A stretch of DNA of 64,000 nt from Hetaerina americana (lineage: Eukaryota > Arthropoda > Insecta > Odonata > Calopterygidae). The stretch lies in the NCBI GenBank assembly GCA_022747635.1, contig JAKTNV010000063.1, positions 310,001 through 374,000 on the forward strand, read 5' to 3'. The position numbers and the translations under genes are program-made. This document shows positions 23,821-35,613 of this stretch, piece by piece. Each line of letters starts with the position of its first letter. Position 1 is the first letter of the stretch. A model generated the notes under the pieces. That model ran no database searches and was not told the origin of the DNA. It saw nothing but the letters and a program-made list of their open reading frames with translations.

Positions 23821-24553
23821 CCATCAAAATCCATCTACCTGTATATCGTGTAATTTATAATGTGCGTTTCAAGTACTAAGCTATTTTGGAGACCATGGCG
23901 TTATATGAATGTCTCAGGAAATATTCAAACTCTATCTCTTTTGGACTAACAAATGCAAAATAAAAAAAACCTTAAAGTTTGCTTGATAGATGAGGAAGAG
24001 GCTTGCTAGTTATTATTTCCTGTGGTGAGTGAATTATAATTTAATAGTTTCTAAATAAATGCGGTGAAATTAACGCGAAAAGTTTCCAAGAAAGATCCAG
24101 CACCGAATCACCCATCTAGGGGGAATCTATGAGCTTCCACGTGAATTTGACCTCACTACTCCATTCAGTGACCGAACGTTTTAACCACTCGCCTATTAAG
24201 CTGGGAACTTCTTTAATATTACAAAAATCATAACAATTCCGTTGCACAGGGCGAAATATCATTGGTGTGGCTGTATTTACTTACATATAAGTTTAAAAGG
24301 CGAGGCAGGAATGGGAAGTGATACCGTATAGCCACACATGAATTTTTAGTCCGCAATCCAAGATGCGGAAGTGTGCACAATCCAAATTCTGAGCACCGGA
24401 AAAAAAGGAGCGTTGCACCCACTGATACCGAAACTATCACTTTATTTATGTTTTCAACTTATTATTTATCCAGGAGCTCAACTGCTTGGGATTTCTATCG
24501 TGGAGATTGCCCCGTTTTAGAAATTCAAGAAAAAACAGAACACAAAATCTCTC
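23821..24553. other. No gene recognised
   Basis: AT-rich spacer up to the left end of the Penelope-like element. No feature supported. Confidence 0.4.
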
Positions 24554-24630
24554 ATGAGAAAAACAAATTTGCACTTTTCCACAGATTTATTTGTAACGTA
24601 CAACGCTTTTCAGTTCATCGAACCATCTTC
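24554..24630 (-). repeat. Left inverted terminal repeat of the Penelope-like element
   Basis: This pairs with 27324-27400 over 77 bases with two mismatches. Its minus strand carries the GAAGATGGTTCGATGAAC hairpin and GAAAAGCG, the same degenerate hammerhead-like layout as the right end. Confidence 0.9.
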
Positions 24631-24866
24631 GGGTACTGTACCAATCTCTCAGTTCTCGTTGAATCCAGGTCCTCCTGGCGGAGATCACAGCATGATAAGC
24701 CGCTTTTGATGAAGACTTGGTGGTTAGGTTCACATACTTGGGGGTAAGGTCAAAGTTGAAGAGTAAGATGGATGCCTCCTCACATTACCTCCATCACCTC
24801 CACATATAACTATCATCGGCTCTACACATCACTCAGTGGCACTCTCTTTATGACCGTGTTAAATCC

Positions 24867-26879
24867 GTGGGAAGTGACGTCTCCTCCAAGAATTATTCCG
24901 TTATAAACAAAAAACTACATTATTTGCATTGTGAACGGGAAAACGCAACTCATTGGCCCGAGTGCTATCTCAAAAGTTATTTTAAGGTTCATCCTAAAGT
25001 AATTAACTCAACTAATTCTTCCTTCATCAGCTCCGAGTTTGATCTACTACAAAAAGGCTAGATGTTTGCCCCTACTCATCCTCTTAACACAACGCCCCTT
25101 AAGATCTTTGAGAGTGGACTGTGAAGTCACCCCTTCATGGTGAACGTGCAGGCATTAAAAAAATGTTGCAGATATTATCACCTCCCATCTTGTCAACCGA
25201 GACAGTTCCTGCCTCAATAAAGTGGGTCTACATTATAATAATGTGTTTAGATCCATCCAGCAGAAATTAGTCAAATAAAACCGGATCATCTCTAAAGCAG
25301 ATAAAGGGAATAGCATAATAATCCTAAACAAATCTTCTTATATCGAAAAATGTGACAATGTGTTGACTGGTAACTCCTTTGTGATCCTCCCTCGTGACCC
25401 AACTGCTATGTTCCAAAAAGGTTTAAAAGCAGCTTTATCCTCATACTCTAAATAGTTCTCATAAAGTAAAAAGATGAAATTATTACAAATGAATCCTCTA
25501 CCTCCAAGATTTAATGGCCTCCCGAAAATTCATAGAAATGGAACACCTGTTCACCCAGTGGTACCATGCATAGGCTCACCATCATACAAATTAGCCTCCA
25601 AACTGAATACCATCTTTACACAATCCCCTAGTTTTTCATCAAAATATACTAAGTGCTAAGAATGCCATTCACTTAACTTGTAATCTTCGCCATATCTCTT
25701 TGCTTCCCAACTCCAAACTAGTTTCCTTTCATGAAAAAATTATTTACTTCAGTGCCCATTCAAATAAATTTGTTACTCACCAAAGATTAACTGAGGGACT
25801 CCAACAAGAACCCTGTGTTTACAAAGAACACCATCTGATCATGGAACTCTGTGAAAACCAGATTAACTTCTTATCGAATAATGTGTTCAATCATCAAACG
25901 GACTGCTTAGCAATGGGATCTCCTCTGTCCCCACTCTTAGCATAAATATTTATGGGCTCTTTGGAATCACAATTATTTAACTCCGGCCATCCTATCCCAA
26001 CTAACATTTTCTACTGGCATCGCTATGTAGACGACATCATCTGCTATTGGACTGGGAGTATAAGACAACTAAACGGTTAACTCAATCTTTTAAATATCCA
26101 TAAATCCAAAATTAAGTTCACTATGGAGATCGAATCCGGGTAAGAGTTGAACTTTCTTGACCTTACCACATCTATTATAGATGATAAACATAGTTTTGGC
26201 ATAAACAGGAAACCATGTTGCAGTGATGCTATCATCCCATTTTCATTCCTGCCACCCTACGAACCAGAAACTGTCAGTCTTCCATTCAATGATGCACCGA
26301 CTTGTTAATACGTAAGTACCCTTAACTATAAGAAAATTCAACCATGAGCTGGACGCCATAAAATTAATAGCAGGATCCAATGGCTACAGTGTAAAAATTG
26401 TCGCCAGTCTTTTAAAGGAAAATTGAAAATTTAAAGCTATTTCAAAGTTATGATCCCTTACTCCAACACAAGATAAGCCCAAAAAGTTGGGTCGTCTATT
26501 GTTTTTACGTGATCTTTCCAATAAGATTGCCCGAAAATATAATCAAATAAATTTTTAAATTTCATACTCATGTCATAATCCGCATACACTGGGAAAAATC
26601 CTTTGCCGCAAAAAAGACGAACTAGAAACCCTCATACGATCTGGAATTTACAAAGTGAAGTGTGATTCCTGTGACATGTGCTACATAGGCCAGGCCGATA
26701 GGAGTTGCAAAACAAGAATAAAAGCACGTAATAGCTGCTGGAGCCCTTTTGATGGAACATCACTCCTAGCTAAGTATCTACTAAAATTATCCCACACATG
26801 TAAATTTAAAATCCTGAGATTCTACAGTAAGGAAATAAGGGCAAAAGACTTGACATTTTGGAGTCTCTTGAAATTGTAA
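24867..26879 (+). pseudogene. Penelope-type reverse transcriptase and GIY-YIG pseudogene
   Basis: Readable blocks in order: ISKADKGNSIIILN (about 25290-25335, typical of the start of Penelope RT); FNGLPKIHRNGTPVHPVV and IGSPSYKLASKL (25510-25605); NNVFNHQTDCLAMGSPLSP (25880-25935); NIFYWHRYVDDIICYW (26005-26050, holding the catalytic YVDD); and RSGIYKVKCDSCDMCYIGQADR (about 26640-26700, GIY-YIG nuclease core with both half-motifs intact). At least five stops or frame changes separate the blocks, so no protein is made. The product would have been a target-primed reverse transcriptase with its own nuclease. Confidence 0.85.
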
Positions 26880-27323
26880 AATTAAATATGAATGCTCTTT
26901 TAAAATGACAATTTTTTATAAACCTCCCTCCTCTCCTCAGAATCCTGTTTCCACAGCAAACAGTGAAACTTCCTCTATCCAACTGACTTCATCCTATGCG
27001 TATTTTCCCATCTAACCACCCCCACCACCCTCGACTCTCAGGATGTGCCTAACAACGCTTCCCTAATAACGTCCTTCCTAGAATCACTTATGCCTCATCC
27101 CTCAACCCGCCTCAATCCCTTCGATGTCCCCTTACCACCTAACCCTTCTTAATTCTTCCCTCCTTCCTACCGCCAGGACATACCTTTCTGCCTGCGCCAC
27201 CCTCCTCTCAATAATGACCATATTCCCCCTCTTCCATATTTCCCCTCTTTGTCCCCGCCCACCTTACTCCTCACTAACAAGTAAAAATATGATGTATTTC
27301 AAGTTGAATCTTGTCCTGTATCT

Positions 27324-27400
27324 GAAGATGGTTCGATGAACTGAAAAGCGTTGTACGTAACACATAAATCTGTGGAAAAGTGCAAATTTGTTTTTCTCAT
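27324..27400 (+). repeat. Right inverted terminal repeat of the Penelope-like element
   Basis: Reverse complement of 24554-24630 over 77 bases. With two bases before it, it reads CTGAAGA, then a GTTC/GAAC stem with loop GAT, then TGAAAAGCG. This resembles a hammerhead core with one change in the first box and a weakened second box. Confidence 0.9.
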
Positions 27401-28112
27401 AATGACGAACTTCCACTACATCTCGTCTGTTTCTTTTGAAAGAAATCGCCTCTAAATTTGTTCAACCTGAGTACCAGGGTACGTTCCAATTCCTCGGAGC
27501 GGTTGCCAAAACTTTCCATTTTCGCATTAGCGTTGGCCACTCTCGATCGCACCGAGTCCCAAACTTGGTGCCAAAAGGGTTGGACGTGTGCTTCAAATGT
27601 GCGCATCCACATATTCGAAGCGATGGTGCGGACAAGTAACTGCTGTCCGATATGCTGTCGCATGAAGTGAGGATCAAGAATAACCGCAACGGATTGCATA
27701 TAGTATGTACATAATTGTTATTGACGAAATACGTTATTAAGTTTACGATTGAAAAGCCTCTTCGAGATCACACCGACCTATTTTCGTTTTAGCTGCGGAA
27801 GTAAATTTTATTCTTGTTACGAAGTTAAGATGCTGGAAATTGTATAAAAATAAATAAAAATACGTGCATTTAGGGTTTGAAGGGGAGGAACAGAGTAAAA
27901 TTAAGTTATTTCTTCAATCAAAATCCAAACATTATTTAGCTATTTAGTTTAAAATTTTACCCTTACAAATTTGAAGTTTTAAGCTCTGCCTATTATGGTT
28001 TGATTTCACCAATGACCAATAATTAAGAATAAGTCGTAAAAACGATATTTTTTTATAATTTCGTGCGTAGATTACGCTAAAAAATTCTGAAACTCCTAAT
28101 CTATTTTCTTTT
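27401..28112. other. Unassigned sequence
   Basis: At 27397-27699 the minus strand has an open frame of 100 codons in a GC-richer patch (readable as RTIASNMWMRTFEAHVQPF and SFGNRSEELERTLV). It lies directly beside the Penelope-like end. I recognise no family. The remainder is AT-rich and empty. Confidence 0.3.
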
Positions 28113-28382
28113 ATAAAATTAATTATTATTATAATTAGGTATTCTACCGGTTAAGGTAGGTCTTTGGATGTACACAGCTATCAAATAAATATTTTGTGAC
28201 TCCTAACAAAAAAAATCCAGTATCCTACTCTATATCAGGTTCCCTCTTCATTTCAGAGTACATTCTTCCTCCCTTCATCCCATCTAACATCCCTATCCTG
28301 TTCCTTCTCTTTCCTCGTTTGCCTAACATTCTCCCCTCAATTACAGTCTTCAAAATCCCGCTGCCGGTCAATACCCCCTTCA

Positions 28383-29985
28383 TCACTTTTCCTGCCTCCA
28401 TAGGATTGCTCCCAACAAACCCCTCTCTTGGCCCACCATACCAAGTACTTCCTCGTTTGTTTTCTTCACTGTCCATTTCACCTTCTCCATTCTTATCCAC
28501 ACCCACATTTCAAAAGCCTTTAGTCTACGTCTATCCTCCTGCTTCAATGACCGCGTTTCCCCACCGTACATAGCTACGCTCCATATCAAAGTTTTTACGA
28601 GTCTTTTCTTAACATCCTTACTCAACGTCCCTGTCATCAACTCCCTCCTCCTTGTGAAAGCCTCTTTGCCAAGCGCAAGTCTTCTCCTTACGTCCTTACT
28701 ACGTTGACCGTGTTGGTCCAAAAAATACCGAGATAAGTAAACTGTTCTACCTGCTCTAGTTTTTGCCCTCCTATTTTAATGTTAAGCTTAGCCTTTTTCT
28801 TTCTAGAAAATCGCATAACCTTTGTTTTATTAATATTGATTCTCATCCCATACCTGTCGCACTGAATTTCCAATTCACTAAGCAATGCTTGCAGCCCCTT
28901 GGCTGACTGACAAACTAAAGCTTGGTTATCAGCAAACCTAACTGATTTTACGAATTCCCCGCCCACCTTCATTCCTACCTCCAGTTCTTCCCATGCCTCT
29001 TTCATCATTTCCTCTGCATACAGGTTGAACAGCAACGGTGATAATGGGCAACCTTGCCGTACACCTCTTCCTAACACTACCCATCCGGACTCCTCGTTCC
29101 CCACTCGTACCTGAGCAGTCTGAGACATGTTCAGGTTGCGGATTAGCCTCCTTTCCCTCCAATCTATTCCTATTTTCTGCAATATATTCATTAGTTTTTC
29201 CCAATTCACTCTATCGAACGCTTTTTCGAAATCTACGAAACAGGCAAATACCTCCTGGTTGTGTTTTATATCCTTTGGATTAATAATCCCATTACTGCAA
29301 TGGCATCACGCGTACCTCTCCCCTTCCCAAACCCAAACTGATCATTCCCTAAGTAATCATTTGCCCTACACTCTATCCTTTTGTTTATGATCCTGAGAAC
29401 AACTTTAGCGGCGTGGGATATCAAACTTATCGTTCTGTAGTCCTCACATGATGTAGCCTTTACTTTTTTCGGAATAGGCACTAAAAGTGATCTCACAAAG
29501 TCTTCCGGCCAGATTCCTTCCTCATAAATACTACGGATCATACCATATAGCCTCTTCTTCCCACATTTTCCTGAGTATTTAAAAATTTCCGCGGGAATGT
29601 TATCCGCCCCCACGGTGTTATTTAGTTTCACCTCCCTTGATGCCCTTTCTATCTCATTGTCTTGTATGCCTGGACCTAACCTATCTTCCTCTACGTCATG
29701 TTCCTTTTCTATGTCTGACTTTGTTGGTCTTAGCTCTTTACTATACAGTTCTTCTATATATTCCTTCCAACTCTCTTGGATCTTCCCTGCGTCAACTATT
29801 ACCTTACACGCCTTTTCTCTAACTGCTATCGTTGATTTCCCTTTCTTACTTTCCGATAAAGATTTAACTTTGCCGTACAGCACACCGATTTCACCCTTCC
29901 TCTGCAGACTTTCCATATCCTCGCACTGCGTCTTCCACCATGCTTCTTTTGCTTTATTTGTTGCCCGCCTCAATTTATTGTTCAA
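28383..29985 (-). pseudogene. RTE reverse transcriptase pseudogene (copy 2)
   Basis: A long open segment (29985-29266) encodes the linker and RT start: REVKLNNTVGADNIPAEIF, SLLVPIPKKVKATSCEDY, RTISLISHAAKVVLRI and DQFGFGKGRGTRDAIAVMG. The next segments (29209-28688, 28721-28383) contain GVRQGCPLSPLLFNLY (motif B), VRFADNQALVCQ (motif C) and LNIKIGGQKLEQVEQFTYLG. In motif C the second aspartate of the usual FADD is asparagine, which should abolish polymerase activity. Frame breaks occur between the segments. Confidence 0.87.
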
Positions 29986-30498
29986 TTCTTTGTACTTAAT
30001 TTTGCCTAATTCTGTATTTATATTCTTTCATTTTCGCCGCTCATCCATCTTTGTAATCATCTCATCCGTGATCCATGGTTTCCTAATCCTTTTAGCATTA
30101 ACGGTTCCAATAGTGTCTTTTGCGGCTTTAGACAACCCTTTCTTGATCATTTCCCATTTTTATTCGATAGTACTAAGCCCTTTACCATCCTCCATGATTT
30201 TCTCTACCGCCTGTTTGTAATCCTTCCTTTTCAACCCATTTAATGCTTCTACATTCCATTTTCTAACTCGCCGCCCCTGCCTTATCTTTTTGAAACGGAC
30301 GCTACATTTCATAACTACTAAATTGTGGTCAGAGTCTGCATCCACTCCCGGGAAGCTCTGTGAATTTATCTAACTGTTCCTGAACCTGTGTCTAACCAGG
30401 ATATAATCTAGCTGATATCTTCCTGAGTCACCTGGCATTTTCCATGTATACCTGCGTCTTTTGTGGTGTCTAAACCATGTGTTGGTGAAGACTAACTC

Positions 30499-31197
30499 CT
30501 ATCTCCTGCAGAACGCAACTGCTTTCTCCTCGCGGTCATTCCTCATCCCTAAACCGTAGTCCCCGACCTCATCTCTTCCTTCGCCTACCGTCGCATTCCA
30601 ATCCCCCATCACTATCAAATGTTTCCTTGCAGGAACACATGCGATTATGTCCTCTAACTGGTCGTATATCCTATTGACCTCTTCTTCCTTAAGGTTGCTC
30701 GGTTGCATGTATACCTGAATAATAACCAAGTTCGTCGGTTCTGCTTTTATCTCTACTAGTAATAATCTATCCGTCACCTGCTCTATGTTTACTACACTTC
30801 TTCCTACCTCATAATTTAATACTAATGCAATCCCTCGCTGGCTCTCGTCCCCGCCGCTGTATATTATTCTATACTGATCACTCCAGTAATCCCGGCTATC
30901 CTTCCATCTCACCTCGCATAGACCAAAAATATCTATATTTCCCCTTTCCATCTCTCGCTTAACATTCTCCAATTTCCCTGTCCTCATCATTTTTCTAGCA
31001 TTCCACATTTCTATTCTAACTAATGTGGTCTTCTTCTTCTGCGTCTTATGTCCTGCTGCTGTAGGTTTTCCCCCGCAAGGGTTTCGTGGGATGACGACCG
31101 CGGAAGCCTTGCCTTCCCCGCTCCCGGGCACGACACACGGCCGATTTGGCCGAGCCCCGTAGATTCCAGGACTCAAAATCTCTATATTGTCCATCAT
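30499..31197 (-). pseudogene. RTE endonuclease domain (copy 2)
   Basis: A 232-codon open stretch encodes most of an exonuclease-endonuclease-phosphatase type nuclease. Readable motifs include VRIEMWNARKMMRTGKLENV (N-terminal strand), IDIFGLCEVRW (the conserved glutamate), GIALVLNYEVGRSVVNI, NLVIIQVYMQPSN and HLIVMGDWNATVGEG (the GDWN motif). Such a nuclease nicks the target DNA for LINE insertion. The frame breaks after VAFCRR, and the remaining part with SDHN follows downstream in other frames to about 30340. Confidence 0.85.
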
Positions 31198-31501
31198 TTT
31201 TTATCTTGTGAATAATAATTGAGGTGGTTTCCCGTTGCCTTCCTCAATGGTGTTTTTAACTTGACACCATCACTTACTGGCCGCCCAACTGTGGTCAGGC
31301 GCCATTGCAGCCGCCTCACTGAGGAACAGACTTTGCATAGACTACCTTTCGTCTGGCTCCTAACCTTCGACCTATCTGGCATGGGTGACCCTACCAGGAG
31401 CAATAATTATTACTCCCGCCAGCAGAGCTCTAGGGGTCATTGGAACGCAGAAGTCCTTCTATCACGTTAAGGTTGTAGTCCGGGGAAGGGATAAAATTAA
31501 T

Positions 31502-31620
31502 ATTATAGGTTAAATTTTTTTTTTGTGGGAGTATGGTTTTCGCCATCTCTGACCACTGGGCCACCGTCTAGGATGTTCAATTCCTCCTAATTCCTTTCAT
31601 TATGTCATATATATTTCTTA
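31502..31620. other. Spacer
   Basis: Short AT-rich spacer between the RTE element and the inverted-repeat element. Nothing recognised. Confidence 0.4.
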
Positions 31621-31706
31621 AAATGCAACAAATTCAGTGTGAAAATCGCCTTAATCGAGATCCCAGTCAAAGGGAATGATTTTTTGTCTTTGAAATTGTT
31701 GCATTT
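31621..31706. repeat. Inverted-repeat element, family D, copy 1
   Basis: The left end AAATGCAACAAATTCAGTGT and the right end GAAATTGTTGCATTT are partly complementary over roughly 30 bases. A short core reads CGAGATCCCAGTCAAAGGGA. The right end and the sequence beyond it match the elements at 43279-43456 and 63642-63727. The copy is diverged. Confidence 0.5.
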
Positions 31707-32899
31707 AAATGCTTTTTAGGAGAGGCCTTTGTTGTAAGCTACCGTGGCGGCATCTATCAGGTCTTTGAATATGACATTTCTTGGAATCAACCTTATGATT
31801 ATTTACTACATCAAAGCATTGCACGTTTTCTGCCTTATATTTTCCTTTGATTTTTAATTAACTCAGATAACTCATTGACTGGGTACCCTAAGAAGAATAA
31901 CGGTCGGTGTTAGTCTTTTTCCCTAACCTCTTAAGTTTCTCCACTCCTCTTTAGAAACATGTTTCCTAATGTTACTTTATAATAAGTCCTCCTTCCATGG
32001 CATTTGCGTTTTGTAATTATCAAAGGGTAATTTCACAAAAGAGTCACCGAGAATTCTTTCTCCAATTTCTATCGATGAATCCCTTTCGGAGGGAGCATTC
32101 AAAACTAAAATCATATTCTCATTTAAGTTATTTAACCTTCATTCACAATAGCTTGCCAATCCCAATTTTCCCAATCTATGTTGCGATATCTTACTTTCAT
32201 ATTCACTTTACCCTGCTTAGGTTTTCACAACTGCCAGATTATCGCTTTCTTCTGATTCATTGTCATATGGCATGTCTTTGGCTGACAGTGCTATACTCGT
32301 AGCTACAATAACACAAAATAAAGTAAAAATTATAATTCCTTGGCCATATAACACAGACTTTATCTTTTTCATATGAAATTGCTTCAATCAGCTAGCCTCC
32401 TAGAATATTCTGATATTATCCCGTCCCTACCCTAGTTTTTCCTCAACATAAATTGTGAAAACAGATTTGCCAAAACAAATGCTGTGTAATTGGGATAAGA
32501 CAGCATTGTTCTGACATTTTAAAAATTTTATTGCAATATCAATCAAATGATAGAAGGAAATAACTGGTTAAGGAAGTATTTATTACGTGGTCATTGGAAT
32601 TACCACATTAAAAATAATACTTTTATTGAAATTATTTGGATTATGCCGCAAGTATTTGGGATACTTGGGAGAAAATTTGGTAAATAGGATTAGATAAAGT
32701 CCGCTAGATTCGTTAAAAATTGTTATAACAAGAACACAAGTGTAACAGGTCTCTTGTGGGATTTAAGCCGGCAGCCACTTGAGATACGAAGAGAACAAGA
32801 CTTTTAGAAAGGTTCAGAAGACGAGTTTAAAAACTACAATAAAAAAATTATGATGACTCTACGCTACTTATGTAGAATAGGCCACAAAGATAAGATAAG
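31707..32899. other. No gene recognised
   Basis: The first 80 bases continue the similarity to the flank of the family D copy at 43457. The rest is AT-rich with short frames only. Confidence 0.4.
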
Positions 32900-33110
32900 G
32901 TGCATTTGTATGTACAGGTAAGTTGGTAGTTTGTGGGTTTGCTTGTGTGCGGGGTGTAAGGGCTTTTCCATGAATGCATGTCGTGTGTTTTTGTGGATTG
33001 TATAAGTTTGTGGCTTTTGTATGCGGTTTCATTCTTAATTACGGGTGGTACCCTAACACCCCCCGCCACACACCCTTGCTGTGCCTTAAGTATATGTAGA
33101 TGCATTGCAG
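32900..33110 (+). mobile_element. LINE 3' end relic (CR1/L2-like)
   Basis: A GT-rich stretch is followed by GGGTGGTACCCTAACACC, a pyrimidine-rich run, and TATATGTAGATG at the end. This is the same order as the 3' ends at 51291-51640 (minus) and 58484-58793 (plus), though strongly diverged. No coding sequence is left. Confidence 0.4.
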
Positions 33111-34411
33111 GTCATTTTCTTCCCGTACACGAGGTGCCAAACATTAATTTTTGTGGCATCTTTATTTTCAGTTAATAAACGGCAAAAAAATACGTTGATA
33201 CCGCTTATGAAATCAATGGATAATTATTTGTAATAAGGATAATTTTCGAATATGTAATCAATAATAAAAGAAATTTATTAGCAGAATAAAACTATTCGCT
33301 CTTTTATCGTGAGAGGAGCATTTTATCGCAACTCTAAATTAGTAGCCCGTACTATAGAGAAAGATAGCAGCTCACAAAATAAGTATCAACTTTTAAGGAT
33401 TTATTTCAGTCGCTAAATTTCTTTTTCCTATACAATTTCAAACTCAACGACTCAAAATAAATCGACGATATAGTTAAACCCTTTCAATTGATAATGCTTA
33501 TTCGAGGCAAAACAAGCATAGCAAGATATTGTAAAGGCCACGAAGTACGAGGCAGCCTTCAAGCATTAACTTGTTTGTCCTTTTGAATTACCTTCTTTGA
33601 ATGCAATTAATGCCAGCATTTGAGAATTGGAAAGATTGTTATGCATTAAAAGCACAGGGGAATCTTTTAGAAGCTTCTCAGCCATGTGGAGAGGGCTGAA
33701 ATCCCTAAAAAGAATGTGAATTTCGATGAGCAAATGCATTAGTGAAATGAAAGGCAGCAAAACATTTCCACTGCTATAAACGCCCCTCGAAGATATCGCG
33801 GTGAAATAAAAACCCCTTGAACATGCACGCTTAGACAGTGTCATTGGTCTCAAAAAAATAGACACTGTTTCACCTTGATTGTTTTGGCGGAGTAGTTTTA
33901 TTAGTTTGGCTTTTACAGTGAAGCTCTATAGCAAATTAGACACGAGACATGGCATCACTCTTCAGAAGTAATTCCTTTTAAAATTTTTATACACATAAAT
34001 GCTCAAGGCAAAAGGCCATAGACCGCCATGTATTTTTCAAAGTCACGCATATCATAGCGCAAAGGGCTCCATTAACTGCATCTGTGTGACCCGAGACGGA
34101 AAGCTTGAATCATGTTTCAATGAAAAATCCAAAATATTACCGCGAGTAAAGAATTCACATCGCTGAGACAGAGATTCACGAAGCCTTTTTGATGCAAAAA
34201 CAGGAATCAAGGGATTTCTAAGAGAAGAAGAAAATTCACGCAAGCAACAATGCCGATGAATTTTCACAGAGACATGGTGTTACGACGACAGAGGGAACAT
34301 AATTAAAATAATAAAATGCACCTGATACACATTGTACTTCCGTGGCTTAAAGAAACTACACACCGTAAGACACCTTTAATGCTAATCATACAAATTATTC
34401 ATGCATGTTAC
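33111..34411. other. No gene recognised
   Basis: AT-rich DNA. A minus-strand frame of 99 codons at 33566-33865 lacks recognisable motifs or splice context. Confidence 0.4.
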
Positions 34412-34444
34412 CTGATGATGATGCAATGCATCGAAACCATGGTC
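34412..34444 (+). ncRNA. Minimal hammerhead-ribozyme-like motif
   Basis: CTGATGA (34412-34418) matches the hammerhead consensus. It is followed by a 5-base-pair stem (GATGC/GCATC with loop AAT), then GAAAC (34433-34437), then a self-complementary CCATGG that would form or share a very short stem III, then the GTC cleavage triplet (34442-34444). Stem I is poor: only about three pairs are possible. Short stem III with a palindromic loop is the form known from Penelope-like elements. Here no other Penelope sequence is attached. Confidence 0.45.
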
Positions 34445-34559
34445 GTGTGAAGCAACAAATCTTTAAAAGGAAGAGCAAAGCTTCTTTCTCTAACCTTTTC
34501 TTTTACATACTATCACCGTGAGGAACGGGAGGAATCGCAATTTTTTCTTAGAGATCGGG

Positions 34560-35430
34560 TTTTTTTTTGAAGAGAGAGAGATTCTCAAGTCTCTCCATTA
34601 AACGAGGCCCTCTTGGGTAAAGTAAAATTTGAGTCCGCGCTTTCATTTCAGCTGAAGGAGCGGGTTCGCGCGCGTTTGGCAGTATTTCAGAAGGAAATCT
34701 TAAAGGATTCGTTTTCCTCCAGCGGCCCACCCTCGACCGAAATCCTACGCCACACGAGATCTCAAAGAGATCCGATTATAAAGAAAAAACAGTGAAAGAA
34801 AATACTTTCTTCCACGTGGGCCAGACTCCATCGACTCGGCCGATTCCACCCTTCCAGCGACACGCCCAGATCAACATCCGCCGTGGGGGTCGACGAGGCT
34901 AAGGATCTTTGAGTATGGAGGCCGGTGCATTACCGTGATCCGTACCGCCGTGTCATGGCGTCATCCGCAGACACGCGAGCGGTAGCCGGAGCTGAGAATC
35001 TGCGGGTCCCCTTCGCAATTATACATATGTATGCATATATTTTTTCATGAACGTATGCTGAAAATAATACGGTTTCTCCCTCCGGATTAGGTGGGTGGTG
35101 GCTATTGTGGGGGAGGGGGGTTTGGGAGGGTGGAGAAACGAACTCCCCTGCCTCCAAGCGCCGCCCGCGGCGTCTGGAAAGGCTTGCGGGCGTGAGAAAA
35201 GGAAGGGTCTTGCTCCGCCGGCGTCTCCGATGATCGGTAACCCTAGAGGGTCCACGCCCAGCCAATATCACACACACGCCTTCCCTGTGGAGAGCAGAAA
35301 CCTCCTCCCCCCCAAACCGTCTCCCACGGCGTCTGGATGGCCCCCAACGGTACGTTCGTACTTGGGGCTCTCCTGCCTTCACGCACGGCAGGTCGTGTGT
35401 CAAGGTCGCCGCCGCGTGTCCCCCTGTGGG
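34560..35430. promoter_or_regulatory. CpG-rich upstream region of the glutamine-rich protein gene
   Basis: GC- and CpG-rich sequence, strongest at 35100-35430, lies immediately before the TATA box at 35431. Several open frames on both strands (for example 34930-35466 minus) are low-complexity and overlap each other. I treat them as by-products of base composition. The position suggests the proximal promoter. Confidence 0.4.
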
Positions 35431-35470
35431 TATAAAACGACCGCACCGGGGTAGCTGGGACATCATCGGC
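35431..35470 (+). promoter_or_regulatory. TATA-box core promoter
   Basis: TATAAAA at 35431-35437 sits in GC-rich sequence. A TCATC initiator-like sequence lies 30-35 bases downstream (about 35463-35467). From there to the first ATG (35593) gives a leader of about 128 bases. The spacing fits a focused arthropod core promoter. Confidence 0.65.
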
Positions 35471-35592
35471 TTGCAATCCGTCCAAGAGTCACATCAACTT
35501 CGAGGAGGAACGGTGAAGGAGCCGCGCCGCGAACGAAACAGACAGACATCGACGACACGTGGATTAGCCAGAGGGAGACTCCATTCAACACC

Positions 35593-35613
35593 ATGTCCAT
35601 GCGACTTTTCTGG
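35593..35613 (+). CDS. Exon 1 coding part (7 codons)
   Basis: Encodes MSMRLFW. It is followed directly by the donor GTGAGT at 35614. Such a tiny first coding exon followed by a long intron is common in insect cuticle and secreted-protein genes. The context ACACCATGTCC is good for initiation. Confidence 0.8.

Larger units (their letters stand above)
24554..27400 (+). mobile_element. Penelope-like retroelement (RT plus GIY-YIG) with inverted ends
   Basis: A 2.85 kb element is bounded by 77-base inverted repeats (24554-24630 and 27324-27400, two mismatches). Plus-strand remnants between them encode a Penelope-type reverse transcriptase and, after it, a GIY-YIG endonuclease domain. That domain order is diagnostic of Penelope-like elements. 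The inverted rather than direct arrangement of the ends is one of the forms known for the family. Stops and frameshifts interrupt the coding region throughout. The right end contains a degenerate hammerhead-like core at 27322-27350. Confidence 0.85.
28124..31490 (-). mobile_element. RTE-type LINE, copy 2 (near full length)
   Basis: An RTE-type non-LTR retrotransposon of about 3.37 kb lies in minus orientation between 11-base direct repeats (ATAAAATTAAT at 28113-28123 and 31491-31501). Order from the 5' end: leader (31490 to about 31050), apurinic-type endonuclease, linker, reverse transcriptase, and 3' end with the TACCTTAACCGGTAGAATAC block. The length matches what is usual for RTE elements. 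It is the inverted relative of the copy at 17617. Stops, frameshifts and one catalytic change make it inactive. Confidence 0.9.

Noticed and set aside
34930..35466. 178-codon minus-strand frame upstream of the structural gene
   Set aside because: It is Arg/Gly/Pro-rich, overlaps open frames on the other strand and covers the TATA box. It is best explained by CpG-rich composition.
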